This document shows positions 7,306 to 14,624 of a stretch of 64,000 nucleotides of DNA, in pieces. The notes under the pieces were generated by a model that worked only from the letters and a program-made list of their open reading frames with translations, searched no databases and was not told the DNA's origin. This stretch comes from DASYLJ01 sp964432595 (GTDB lineage: Bacteria > Desulfobacterota > Binatia > DP-6). The position numbers and the translations under genes are program-made. Position 1 is the first letter of the stretch. Each line of letters begins with the position of its first letter. The stretch is from contig CAYSOF010000020.1 in assembly GCA_964432595.1 (NCBI GenBank), positions 65,521-129,520 of the forward strand, read 5' to 3'.

Positions 7306-9843
7306 ATGCGCCGACTCGTCTCGCTGTCCATCATTGCAAATCTACTGCTCGCCGCGGCGGCCATGGCCGTCGACGTCCCGGTCTCGGGCGGCAAGCTCGG
7401 GCTCGCCGACAACCTGACGGTGCCGGCGAAGCGCAAGGCCGTCTTCAAGTCCGGCGATCCCGGCATCAACGTCGGGACGGAAGACCCGCGCATCGACGGC
7501 GCGACGATCGAGCTGGTGAACCCGACGCCCGGGCTCGAGCAGTCCGACGTCTTCGCCCTGCCCGCGAGCGGCTGGACGGCCATCGGCAACCCCCCGCAGG
7601 GCTACAAGTACAAGGACAGCGCCCTCCTGAACGGCCCGATCAAGGCCGCGCAGATCAAGAACGGCAAGCTGGTGAAGTTCACCGCCAAGGGCGCGACGAT
7701 GACGTTCACGCTCGGCGGCGCTCCCCAGGGCCAGGTCGGCGTCATCGCCACGTTCGGCGCCACGCGCTTCTGTGCGCTGTTCGGCGGCGTCACGAAGGAC
7801 GACGGCTTCAAGTTCAACGCGAAGAACGCGGGCGCGCCGCCGGCGTGCCCGAGCATCGCGCCGACGACGACCACCACGGTCAGCACGACCAGCACGACCA
7901 CCACGACGTCGACGACCGTCACGACGACCACGTCGTCCTCGAGCTCGTCGACCACCAGCACGACCACGACGACGACCACCACCATCGGCAGCCCGACGGG
8001 CATCGTCGATCCGAACAGCGCCGTCCTCGTGACCTCGAACTGCCTGACGAACGGGACCGGCGCGCAGCTGGGCATCCAGCTCACCCTGGTCGATACGAAC
8101 GCCGTCCCGATGAACGGCGCCACCGTCGTGATCGCCAGCACGGCGGGCTTCGTGAGCCCGGTGACGGCGAGCGGCAACGTCTACCGCGCGGTGCTCGTGG
8201 GGCCCGGGAGCGGCACGTCGGCGACGATCAGCATCACGGCGAACGGCACCCCGATCAACACGCAGCCGGTGATCACCCTCGCGGCGCCCTTCTTCGAGGC
8301 GAGCGGCGGCGCCGGCGGCTGCCCGCAGGACGGCAACCTCCGCGTCCGCGCCCTCACCGAGCTCGGTGCACCGATCGCCGGTGCGAGCGTCATGGTCGGC
8401 CAGTCCGAGCAGGCGAACTCGCTCGTGACGCTCTTCGGCTTCCCGGCGACGGGGAGCAACGTGGCGACCACCGACGCGAACGGCTACGCGGTGTTCCGCG
8501 ACTTCGGCTCGTTCCTGAACGGCCCGATCACCGTCACCGCGGGCGCCGCGAACCGTGCCTACGTCACGATCAACGCCGTCGACGCCAGCGACATCGTGCT
8601 GCCGCTGAAGCAGGTCGTCCCGACCGGCTTCGTCGGCACGCTCGCAGGCGACGTCAACGGCATCTCGAGCAGCGGCAGCAACCTCCGGGTGGGCGTCGTC
8701 CTCGGCGACACCACGCTCAATTCGCTCGCGTCGTTCAACCTCAACTCGCTGCTGGCGGACAGCGCCTGCTACAACAGCGGCGTCGCCGGCAGCCTCGCCC
8801 TGCCGAACAACATCTTCGTTCCGAACCAGACGATCATCATCGTCAACGTCCCGAAGAAGCCGTACGTCTCCGCGCCGCTGCCGTTCGGCACGCGACGCGT
8901 GATCGCGCTCGGCGGCAACATCCCGGTGAGCGCGCTGACGGGCGGCGACATCAACGCGGCCATCTCGCAGCTCTCGTTCACGAACATCACGGCGCAGACG
9001 TTCAACATCGCGGGCCCCGGCCCGACGGCGCACAACTTCTCGGTCGGGGGGTACGACTCGAGCACCGCCTGCACCGCGACCGGCGCGCCGGGCACGCACG
9101 CGTTCTGCCTGGCCGGCATGGACTGGGACGGCAACACGACGCCCACCCACACCGTCGGTGAGGGCGCGCTCGGCGTCTTCAGCTTCAAGGCGAGCTCGAT
9201 CGCGGGCGGCGTGGTCAACCTGACGGGCGTCAACTATCGCTCGAAGGGCGCCGGCGCGCCGTTCAACACGGTCGGCCACCTCGGCGCGGTGGTATCGCTC
9301 AACCTCGACGAGTCGGCGCCGACGATTCCGCCCGGTACGGCGAGCGGCATCAGCGTCTCCTTGAAGCGCGACTTCCCGTCGGACACGTTCACGGGGAGCC
9401 ATGCCTACGGCGCGATGTATCCGATCCGCACGCAGAGCCAGAGCGGCCGCACGCTCACGCTCGCCACGCCTGCCGGCCTCACCGGCGCGCAGTACGTGAA
9501 GCACACGCTGTCGCAGGAGGTCTCCGTCGCGTACACGGCGTGCGACCCGAACGACAGCGAGCGCACCAGCCGCAACCCGCTGTGGGAGGTCTACGCGCCG
9601 CAGGCGACCGCGTCGTTCACCCTGCCGACGCTGCCGGCGAGCTTCCCGCGCGCCGGGCTCGGCGGCAACCTGCCGGGGCTCGTCGACCCGACCGCGACGG
9701 CCGACGACGACAAGATCGTCTGGGCCACCACGACGGTGCGCGAAGGCCTGAACGGCAGCTTCGACTATGACGCGCTCCGCTTCAGCGGCTTCCAGAAGTA
9801 CGGCACGCAGTTCACGACGAACAGCGGCGACTACCTGCCCTGA
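7306..9843 (+). CDS. large secreted protein: shared N-terminal domain, Thr/Ser linker, Ig-like repeats
   Basis: The protein has 845 residues with a signal peptide of about 21 residues (ending AAAMA). Residues of about 22-182 form a beta-rich domain that also occurs in the Cys-rich proteins at 18514, 20080 and 21239; shared marks are DPRIDGATIEL and the TRFCALF segment near its end. A pure Thr/Ser linker spans roughly residues 186-228 and is probably extended and possibly glycosylated. Two Ig-like or Big-like domains seem to follow (NGATVVIAST; GAPIAGASVMVG with YAVFRDF), then a long C-terminal region I do not recognise. Residues around AGDVNG and GMDWDGN could bind calcium. The protein is likely at the cell surface or released. 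A strong terminator follows the gene. Confidence 0.8.
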   Translation: MRRLVSLSIIANLLLAAAAMAVDVPVSGGKLGLADNLTVPAKRKAVFKSGDPGINVGTEDPRIDGATIELVNPTPGLEQSDVFALPASGWTAIGNPPQGYKYKDSALLNGPIKAAQIKNGKLVKFTAKGATMTFTLGGAPQGQVGVIATFGATRFCALFGGVTKDDGFKFNAKNAGAPPACPSIAPTTTTTVSTTSTTTTTSTTVTTTTSSSSSSTTSTTTTTTTTIGSPTGIVDPNSAVLVTSNCLTNGTGAQLGIQLTLVDTNAVPMNGATVVIASTAGFVSPVTASGNVYRAVLVGPGSGTSATISITANGTPINTQPVITLAAPFFEASGGAGGCPQDGNLRVRALTELGAPIAGASVMVGQSEQANSLVTLFGFPATGSNVATTDANGYAVFRDFGSFLNGPITVTAGAANRAYVTINAVDASDIVLPLKQVVPTGFVGTLAGDVNGISSSGSNLRVGVVLGDTTLNSLASFNLNSLLADSACYNSGVAGSLALPNNIFVPNQTIIIVNVPKKPYVSAPLPFGTRRVIALGGNIPVSALTGGDINAAISQLSFTNITAQTFNIAGPGPTAHNFSVGGYDSSTACTATGAPGTHAFCLAGMDWDGNTTPTHTVGEGALGVFSFKASSIAGGVVNLTGVNYRSKGAGAPFNTVGHLGAVVSLNLDESAPTIPPGTASGISVSLKRDFPSDTFTGSHAYGAMYPIRTQSQSGRTLTLATPAGLTGAQYVKHTLSQEVSVAYTACDPNDSERTSRNPLWEVYAPQATASFTLPTLPASFPRAGLGGNLPGLVDPTATADDDKIVWATTTVREGLNGSFDYDALRFSGFQKYGTQFTTNSGDYLP

Positions 9844-9860
9844 GCGTTCGCTCCTGAAGA

Positions 9861-9895
9861 CACGGCGGCCCGGGACGAGCACTCGGGCCGCCGTG
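9861..9895 (+). terminator. rho-independent terminator of the Thr-linker protein gene
   Basis: A perfect 12-bp stem (CACGGCGGCCCG, 9861-9872, with CGGGCCGCCGTG, 9884-9895) encloses an 11-base loop. AATCTTTA follows. It starts 18 bases after the stop codon at 9843, so it is well placed to end that transcript. Confidence 0.8.
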
Positions 9896-9956
9896 AATCT
9901 TTACCGTCGAATTTACCGATGGCGGATGGCTCTTAACCGAGCCTGCTCCTAGGGTC

Positions 9957-9999
9957 GGTGCGCACGTCGGATGGGTTCCCATCCGGCTTCCGACGCACC
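9957..9999 (+). promoter_or_regulatory. palindromic leader before or at the 5' end of lnt
   Basis: CGGATGGG (9968-9975) and CCCATCCG (9978-9985) form an 8-bp inverted repeat with a 2-base gap. GGTGC and GTCGG on the left can alternatively pair with CCGAC and GCACC at 9990-9999. Such a structure is unlikely inside the first codons of a membrane protein gene. This favours a downstream start for lnt, with the structure in its leader. Confidence 0.35.
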
Positions 10000-10083
10000 C
10001 ACCCCGTGAGACACTTCCGTACATCCGAGGCGCACGCCGGTGTTCCTGCGTGGCGTTGGCCGATCACCACCGAGCGGCCGCTG

Positions 10084-11562
10084 TTGCCGGTCGGCGAGGT
10101 CGACGTCGGCGCACCCACGGCGTTCGCGCTGGCGTCGCTCTCGGGCCTCGCCTGGGCGGCCGCGTTCCCGCCGTTCTCGTGGTCGATCGCGGCGTGGGTC
10201 GCGCTGGTGCCGCTGTTCGTCGCGTGCGGCGTCCTGTCGCCGTGGCGCGCGGCGCTCGCGGGCATGTGTTGGACCATGACCGCCGCGGGCGGCGTCGCCT
10301 GGTTCTTGCCGTCGATGCTGTCCGGCTACTTCGGCCTCGGTGCCGTGACGAGCTGGGTCGCCGCGATCGCCGTCGCCGCGTTGCACGGCGTCTTCGTGAG
10401 CGCGTGGTCCGGGTGGACCGCGTGGCTCGTGCGGCGCCGTCGCGCGAGCCCGCTGCTGCTGGCCGGCGGCTGGGTGGCGTGCGAGCTGGCACGGGCGGAG
10501 GGCCCCGCCGGCCCCTGGGGCCTCGCTGCGTACTCGCAGGTCGGCTGGACGGCGATGATCCAGACGGCCGACGTCGCCGGTCCGTACGGTATCGGATTCC
10601 TCGTCGCCGCGGTGAACGCCTGCATCGCCGGGGCGCTGGTGCCGTCGTTGCGTGGCCGTCGGCCCCGCGCCACCGCGATCGTCGTCGCCGCCGCGCTGCT
10701 CGCCGCGGGCGCGTACGGGCAATGGCGCCTCGGCACGGCGTTCGGCGACGGCGACGTCGTGCGCGTCGCGGTCGTGCAGGGCGGCGCCGGGACGGCCGGC
10801 GAGACGGCGCGCGCCGCGCGCCTCGCGCGCTACGTCGCGCTGACGACGCGCGACGCCGCGCCGGACGCCGACCTGATCGTCTGGCCGGAGTACGCGATCG
10901 ACGGCTACCTCGAGGAGCCGACGGCGACGCGCGACGCGGTGCTGCGTCTCGGCGCGCGCCGTGACGTGCTCGTGGGCGGCCCGCACTACGAGCCGTCGGC
11001 GCAGGGCACGCGCTACCACAACTCGGCGTTCCTCGTGCGCGACGGCCGTCTGACGTCCCGCTACGACAAGCATCGCCTCGTCCCGCTCGCGGAGGACGCG
11101 TACACGCCGGGTGCGGGCACGTTCGTCCTGCCCGCGCGAATCCGCACGGGCGTGCTGCTCTGCTTCGAGTCGATGTTCCCCGACCTGGCGCGCCGCGCGA
11201 CGGGGCAGGGCGCCGACGTGCTCGTCAATCTCTCGAACGACGCCTGGTTCGGCAGCGCCGGACCCGCGCGCCAGCAGCTCGACATCGCGACGCTGCGCGC
11301 CGTCGAGAACCGGCGGCCGCTCGTCCGCGCCGCGGCGACCGGCATCTCGGCCGTGATCGATCCGCACGGCCGCGTCCGGGCCGAGAGCGGCTGGCACACC
11401 CACGAAGTGCTCAACGCGACCGTGCGCGCCGCGCACGGCGCGACGCTGTACCAGCGCTGGGGCGACGCGTTCGCCTGGCTCGTGATCGCCGTCGTGTTCG
11501 AAGCGACGCTCCGGCCGCTGGTCGTATCAACCGCACGTCACCACAGGAGGAAGAACCGATGA
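10084..11562 (+). CDS. lnt: apolipoprotein N-acyltransferase
   Basis: Lnt adds the third acyl chain to the N-terminal cysteine of lipoproteins at the outer face of the inner membrane. The N-terminal half holds about six or seven membrane helices. The C-terminal half is a nitrilase domain with the expected Glu-Lys-Cys triad: Glu in WPEYA (codon 10888), Lys in YDKHRLVP (codon 11068) and Cys in LLCFES (codon 11161). The SNDAWFG motif is also present. The start is uncertain. The frame is open back to a GTG at 9958, but that start would put a strong palindrome in the coding part; the TTG at 10084 just before the first membrane helix fits better. lspA, which acts earlier in the same lipoprotein pathway, lies at 26391. 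Confidence 0.9.
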   Translation: MPVGEVDVGAPTAFALASLSGLAWAAAFPPFSWSIAAWVALVPLFVACGVLSPWRAALAGMCWTMTAAGGVAWFLPSMLSGYFGLGAVTSWVAAIAVAALHGVFVSAWSGWTAWLVRRRRASPLLLAGGWVACELARAEGPAGPWGLAAYSQVGWTAMIQTADVAGPYGIGFLVAAVNACIAGALVPSLRGRRPRATAIVVAAALLAAGAYGQWRLGTAFGDGDVVRVAVVQGGAGTAGETARAARLARYVALTTRDAAPDADLIVWPEYAIDGYLEEPTATRDAVLRLGARRDVLVGGPHYEPSAQGTRYHNSAFLVRDGRLTSRYDKHRLVPLAEDAYTPGAGTFVLPARIRTGVLLCFESMFPDLARRATGQGADVLVNLSNDAWFGSAGPARQQLDIATLRAVENRRPLVRAAATGISAVIDPHGRVRAESGWHTHEVLNATVRAAHGATLYQRWGDAFAWLVIAVVFEATLRPLVVSTARHHRRKNR

Positions 11563-12200
11563 GACCGTCACGCCGACTCGCCACCGTCATCACCATGGCC
11601 ATCGCCATCGGCACCGCCGGCACTGCCGGGGCCGGGGCGCCCCAGCCCGACACGCGGCAGGGCGCCTTCGCCCACGTCTGCCGGAGCGGACCGCGGAAGA
11701 ACCTGGCCTGCACGGTGCCCACCGAGGAGACCGACTGCCCGTCGAGCGAGTGCGTCGTGAAGACGCTGAGCGGGGTCGTCAACGGCACGCTCACGCTGAT
11801 CGCGCACGACTCGGTCACCGACTGGGGGGAAGGCGGCGACACGAACCGCGCACTCACGGTCCTGCTCGAGGTGAAGGCTCCGGGCGGCCCCCTCCACCTG
11901 CTCTCGGCGACCTACCAGAACCTCGCCGACCCCACGCTGGCGCCGACTGCTCCGAGCAGCGTGGTGGCCATCGAGATGGACGAGCTCGCCCTGCGAAACC
12001 TCGGCAACGTCAGCGGCCTGTTGTTCGCGCAGCCCGAGTCGACGCTGGCCGACGAGCTGCGGACGCTGTTCGGCTTCACCGGCACGCCGGTCCTCGTCGG
12101 CACCGACAAGAAGGTGCAGGCGACCGATCACACGACCGACGGCCTCGCCACCGTGCTCCGCTTCAAGGTGAAGATCCAGTTCCTCGAGTCGATCGACTGA
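11559..12200 (+). CDS. secreted protein of unknown function
   Basis: This 213-residue protein has a typical signal peptide (LATVITMAIAIGTAGTAGA, cleavage near residue 26). The mature part starts with a Cys-containing segment (HVCRSGPRKNLACTVPTEETDCPSSECVV) in which four cysteines could form disulfides. A beta-rich region without a recognised family follows. The ATG overlaps the lnt stop in an ATGA arrangement and is preceded by an AGGAGG ribosome binding site at about 11550, so the start is well supported and the two genes are coupled. A link to lipoprotein maturation cannot be claimed, since the mature N-terminus carries no obvious lipobox. Confidence 0.7.
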   Translation: MRPSRRLATVITMAIAIGTAGTAGAGAPQPDTRQGAFAHVCRSGPRKNLACTVPTEETDCPSSECVVKTLSGVVNGTLTLIAHDSVTDWGEGGDTNRALTVLLEVKAPGGPLHLLSATYQNLADPTLAPTAPSSVVAIEMDELALRNLGNVSGLLFAQPESTLADELRTLFGFTGTPVLVGTDKKVQATDHTTDGLATVLRFKVKIQFLESID

Positions 12201-12222
12201 ACCTCGTGACCCGGAGGCGCAC

Positions 12223-14553
12223 GTGAGACTGCGTACGGCGAGGGCCATTCCCCTGGTCCTCCTCTTCGTCCTCTGGGTCGTCTGCACGCTGCTGCACGTA
12301 CGGCAGCTCGTGCGCGGGCAGCTCGCGTGGGTCGGGGTCTACGTCACGTCGCCGGCGAGCGACGAGGACTTCCCGACGGTACGCGGCTTCTGGCCGGGGG
12401 CGGCCCCGGCGGCGTCCGGCGGCCTCGCCATCGGGGATCGCGTCGTCGAGGTCGACGGCGCCCTGATGCGAGGCGCCGGGCCCGTCGGCTTCGTGGCGCG
12501 CACGTACGCGGCGGTCGCCGAGCGGCGTAGCCTCGACGTGCCGATCGCGTACGAGCGCGACGGCGTGGCCGGCGCGACGACGATCGCGCTGGTGCCCGTC
12601 GCGTACCCGTGGCGGGTGCTGCCGCTCACCGTCACGCTCGTCATCACCGCCGCGCTCGTCGTGCTGCGGCGGCGTGGCGTCCGCGTGGCGCGGGGGTTCT
12701 TCCTGCTCGCCGTCGCGTACGGCCTGCACTGGACGTTCTTCTTCGGCGGGCCGACCGTGCAGACGTACGCCTGGGTCGCCGTGTTCGCCGGCGCGTCGAC
12801 GGTGATGCTGCCGCTGATCCTGCGCACCCTGCTCGTGTTCCCGGCGGAGGTGGCGCCGCCCGGTGGGCGGCTGCCGTGGTGGCCGTGGCTCTTCGCCGTC
12901 TTCGGCCCCGTCTCGACGAGCTGGGTCCTCGGGATGCCGCTCGCTCCCGAGGCCGGCTTCCGCGCCGTCTTCGCGGTGAACGTCGCGTTCATCGTGGCGG
13001 CGCTGGCCGTGCTCACCCGCAACTTCCGTCGCGCCGGTCCGCATGGCCGCCGCCAGGTGAAGTGGGTGATGCTCGGGATGTACCTCGGCACCGTCCCCGT
13101 GCTGCTCGCCGACGCGGTGGGCGCGGTGGTGCCGTCGCTGTGGTGGCTCCACGAGCCGGCGGTGATCGCGGAGATCCTGGTTCCGCTGTCGGTGGTCATA
13201 GCGATCGTGCGCTCGAACCTCTTCGACGTCGACCGCCTGATCACCGGCACCGCGGTCTACTCGCTGCTCTCCGTCATCCTGCTCGCCGCGTTGCTCTTCG
13301 TGGTGCCGCAGGTCGCGTGGGCGGTCAGCAAGGCCGGCGGGATGGATCCGCGCATCGTGCAGCCGATCCTGTCGGTCGTCGTGGCGGCGGGGCTCGTGCC
13401 CGGGCACCGGTTGCTCCAGCCGCGCATCGAGCGCGTCGTCTTCCGCGAGCGGCACGCGCTGCGCTCCGGCGTCGACGTGCTCCTGTGGGAGCTCGCCGAG
13501 GCGGTGGGCCCCGAGCAGCTGCTCACCCTGGTCGGCGAGCGGCTCGACGCGCTCGTGCGGCCGACGTCGTGCCTGATCTACGTGCCGCTGGCCGACGGCT
13601 TCACGCCGGTGTTCGCGCGCGGCGTCGAGACGCCGCCGGTGCTCGTCACCGACGGTCCGATCACGAGGAGCCTGCCGACGCGGGTGCTCGGCGCGGGCGA
13701 GCGGGACGCGCTCGCGCCGCTCGACGCCGTGGCGATGGTCCCCGTGCGTCGCGCGGGCGAGCTGGCGGCGGCGATCTGCCTCGGCGCGAAGCGCTCGGGC
13801 GACGTCTACACGCCGACCGACCTGGCGCTGCTCGCCGCCGTGGCGGAGAAGGTGGCCGCCGAGCTGGCGCGCTTCGACACCGCCGAGATCCTGCGCCAGG
13901 AGCGCGCGATGAGCGAGGCGCTCCGGCGCTACGTACCCGAGCCGGTGGCGGTCCGTCTGACGCGCGGCCAGTCGATCGAGGGCGGCGAGGAGGACGTCTC
14001 CGTGCTGTTCGTCGACATCCGCGGCTACACGACCTACTCCGAGCGCGAGGCGGCGGGCACCGTGTTCTCGATGGTGAACCGCTACACCGAGGCCGTGTCG
14101 GCGGTCATTCAGCGTCGCGGCGGCACCGTCGTCGAGTTCCTCGGCGACGGCCTCATGGCGGTGTTCGGTGCGCCCGAGCCGATGCCCGACCACGCGCGCG
14201 AGGCGGTGCAGGCGGCGTGCGAGGTCGTCGCGACGGTGCGGCAGCTCGCACTCGGAACGCGCGAGGGCAGCACGCCGATCTCGGTGGGCATCGGCATCGC
14301 GAGCGGGCACGCCTTCGTCGGCAACGTGCGGACCAACGATCGGCTCGTCTACACGGCGATCGGCGACGTGGTGAACCTGGCGTCGCGCATCGAGCGGCTG
14401 ACGCGGGAGCTGCACGCGTCCATCGCGATCGACGAGCACACGCACCGCCACGCGGGCGACTCCGCCGCACACTTCGAGCGTCACGAGCGCGTCCCCATTC
14501 GCGGTCGCGCCGAGCCGGTCGACGTCTACGCGCTGCCACTCGCGGCTGCATAG
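12223..14553 (+). CDS. membrane-bound class III adenylate/guanylate cyclase with PDZ-like and GAF-like regions
   Basis: The protein has 776 residues. An N-terminal helix is followed by a PDZ-like segment (GLAIGDRVVEVDG, about residues 67-79), then about seven membrane helices to roughly residue 400. A GAF-like region (about 430-555) and a short coiled link come next, then a C-terminal class III cyclase domain. Metal-binding aspartates are D598 (LFVDIRGY) and D642 (LGDGLMAVFG). The transition-state pair N718/R722 (VNLASR) is present. The residue at the usual adenine-specifying Lys position is E638 and its partner is T711, so the substrate (ATP or GTP) is uncertain. It should make a cyclic nucleotide in response to a membrane or periplasmic signal. 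The regulator gene at 14625 follows after 71 bases. Confidence 0.88.
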   Translation: MRLRTARAIPLVLLFVLWVVCTLLHVRQLVRGQLAWVGVYVTSPASDEDFPTVRGFWPGAAPAASGGLAIGDRVVEVDGALMRGAGPVGFVARTYAAVAERRSLDVPIAYERDGVAGATTIALVPVAYPWRVLPLTVTLVITAALVVLRRRGVRVARGFFLLAVAYGLHWTFFFGGPTVQTYAWVAVFAGASTVMLPLILRTLLVFPAEVAPPGGRLPWWPWLFAVFGPVSTSWVLGMPLAPEAGFRAVFAVNVAFIVAALAVLTRNFRRAGPHGRRQVKWVMLGMYLGTVPVLLADAVGAVVPSLWWLHEPAVIAEILVPLSVVIAIVRSNLFDVDRLITGTAVYSLLSVILLAALLFVVPQVAWAVSKAGGMDPRIVQPILSVVVAAGLVPGHRLLQPRIERVVFRERHALRSGVDVLLWELAEAVGPEQLLTLVGERLDALVRPTSCLIYVPLADGFTPVFARGVETPPVLVTDGPITRSLPTRVLGAGERDALAPLDAVAMVPVRRAGELAAAICLGAKRSGDVYTPTDLALLAAVAEKVAAELARFDTAEILRQERAMSEALRRYVPEPVAVRLTRGQSIEGGEEDVSVLFVDIRGYTTYSEREAAGTVFSMVNRYTEAVSAVIQRRGGTVVEFLGDGLMAVFGAPEPMPDHAREAVQAACEVVATVRQLALGTREGSTPISVGIGIASGHAFVGNVRTNDRLVYTAIGDVVNLASRIERLTRELHASIAIDEHTHRHAGDSAAHFERHERVPIRGRAEPVDVYALPLAAA

Positions 14554-14624
14554 CGCCCGGTTGCGCGCCGTCGCGGCGGCATGCATCACAGCACGCACGG
14601 CCGGCCCGGTGGGCCGTCCGGTGC

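Noticed and set aside
7861..7990. ACG/ACC-rich repeats as a possible CRISPR or tandem repeat array
   Set aside because: They encode a continuous Thr/Ser linker in the reading frame of a secreted protein and have no unique spacers.
7342..9882. An 846-codon open frame on the minus strand opposite the Thr-linker protein gene
   Set aside because: It is extremely Arg-rich with no domain and mirrors the codon pattern of the real gene. Long antisense frames are expected at this GC content.
9958..10083. The longest lnt reading frame as the true gene start
   Set aside because: The extra N-terminus is soluble and its DNA forms a strong palindrome; the first membrane helix begins after 10084.
12609..14624. 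A 672-codon upstream extension of the winged-helix regulator
   Set aside because: It lies in another frame of the cyclase gene, is Arg/Ala-rich and has no fold. The winged helix starts directly after the ATG at 14625.
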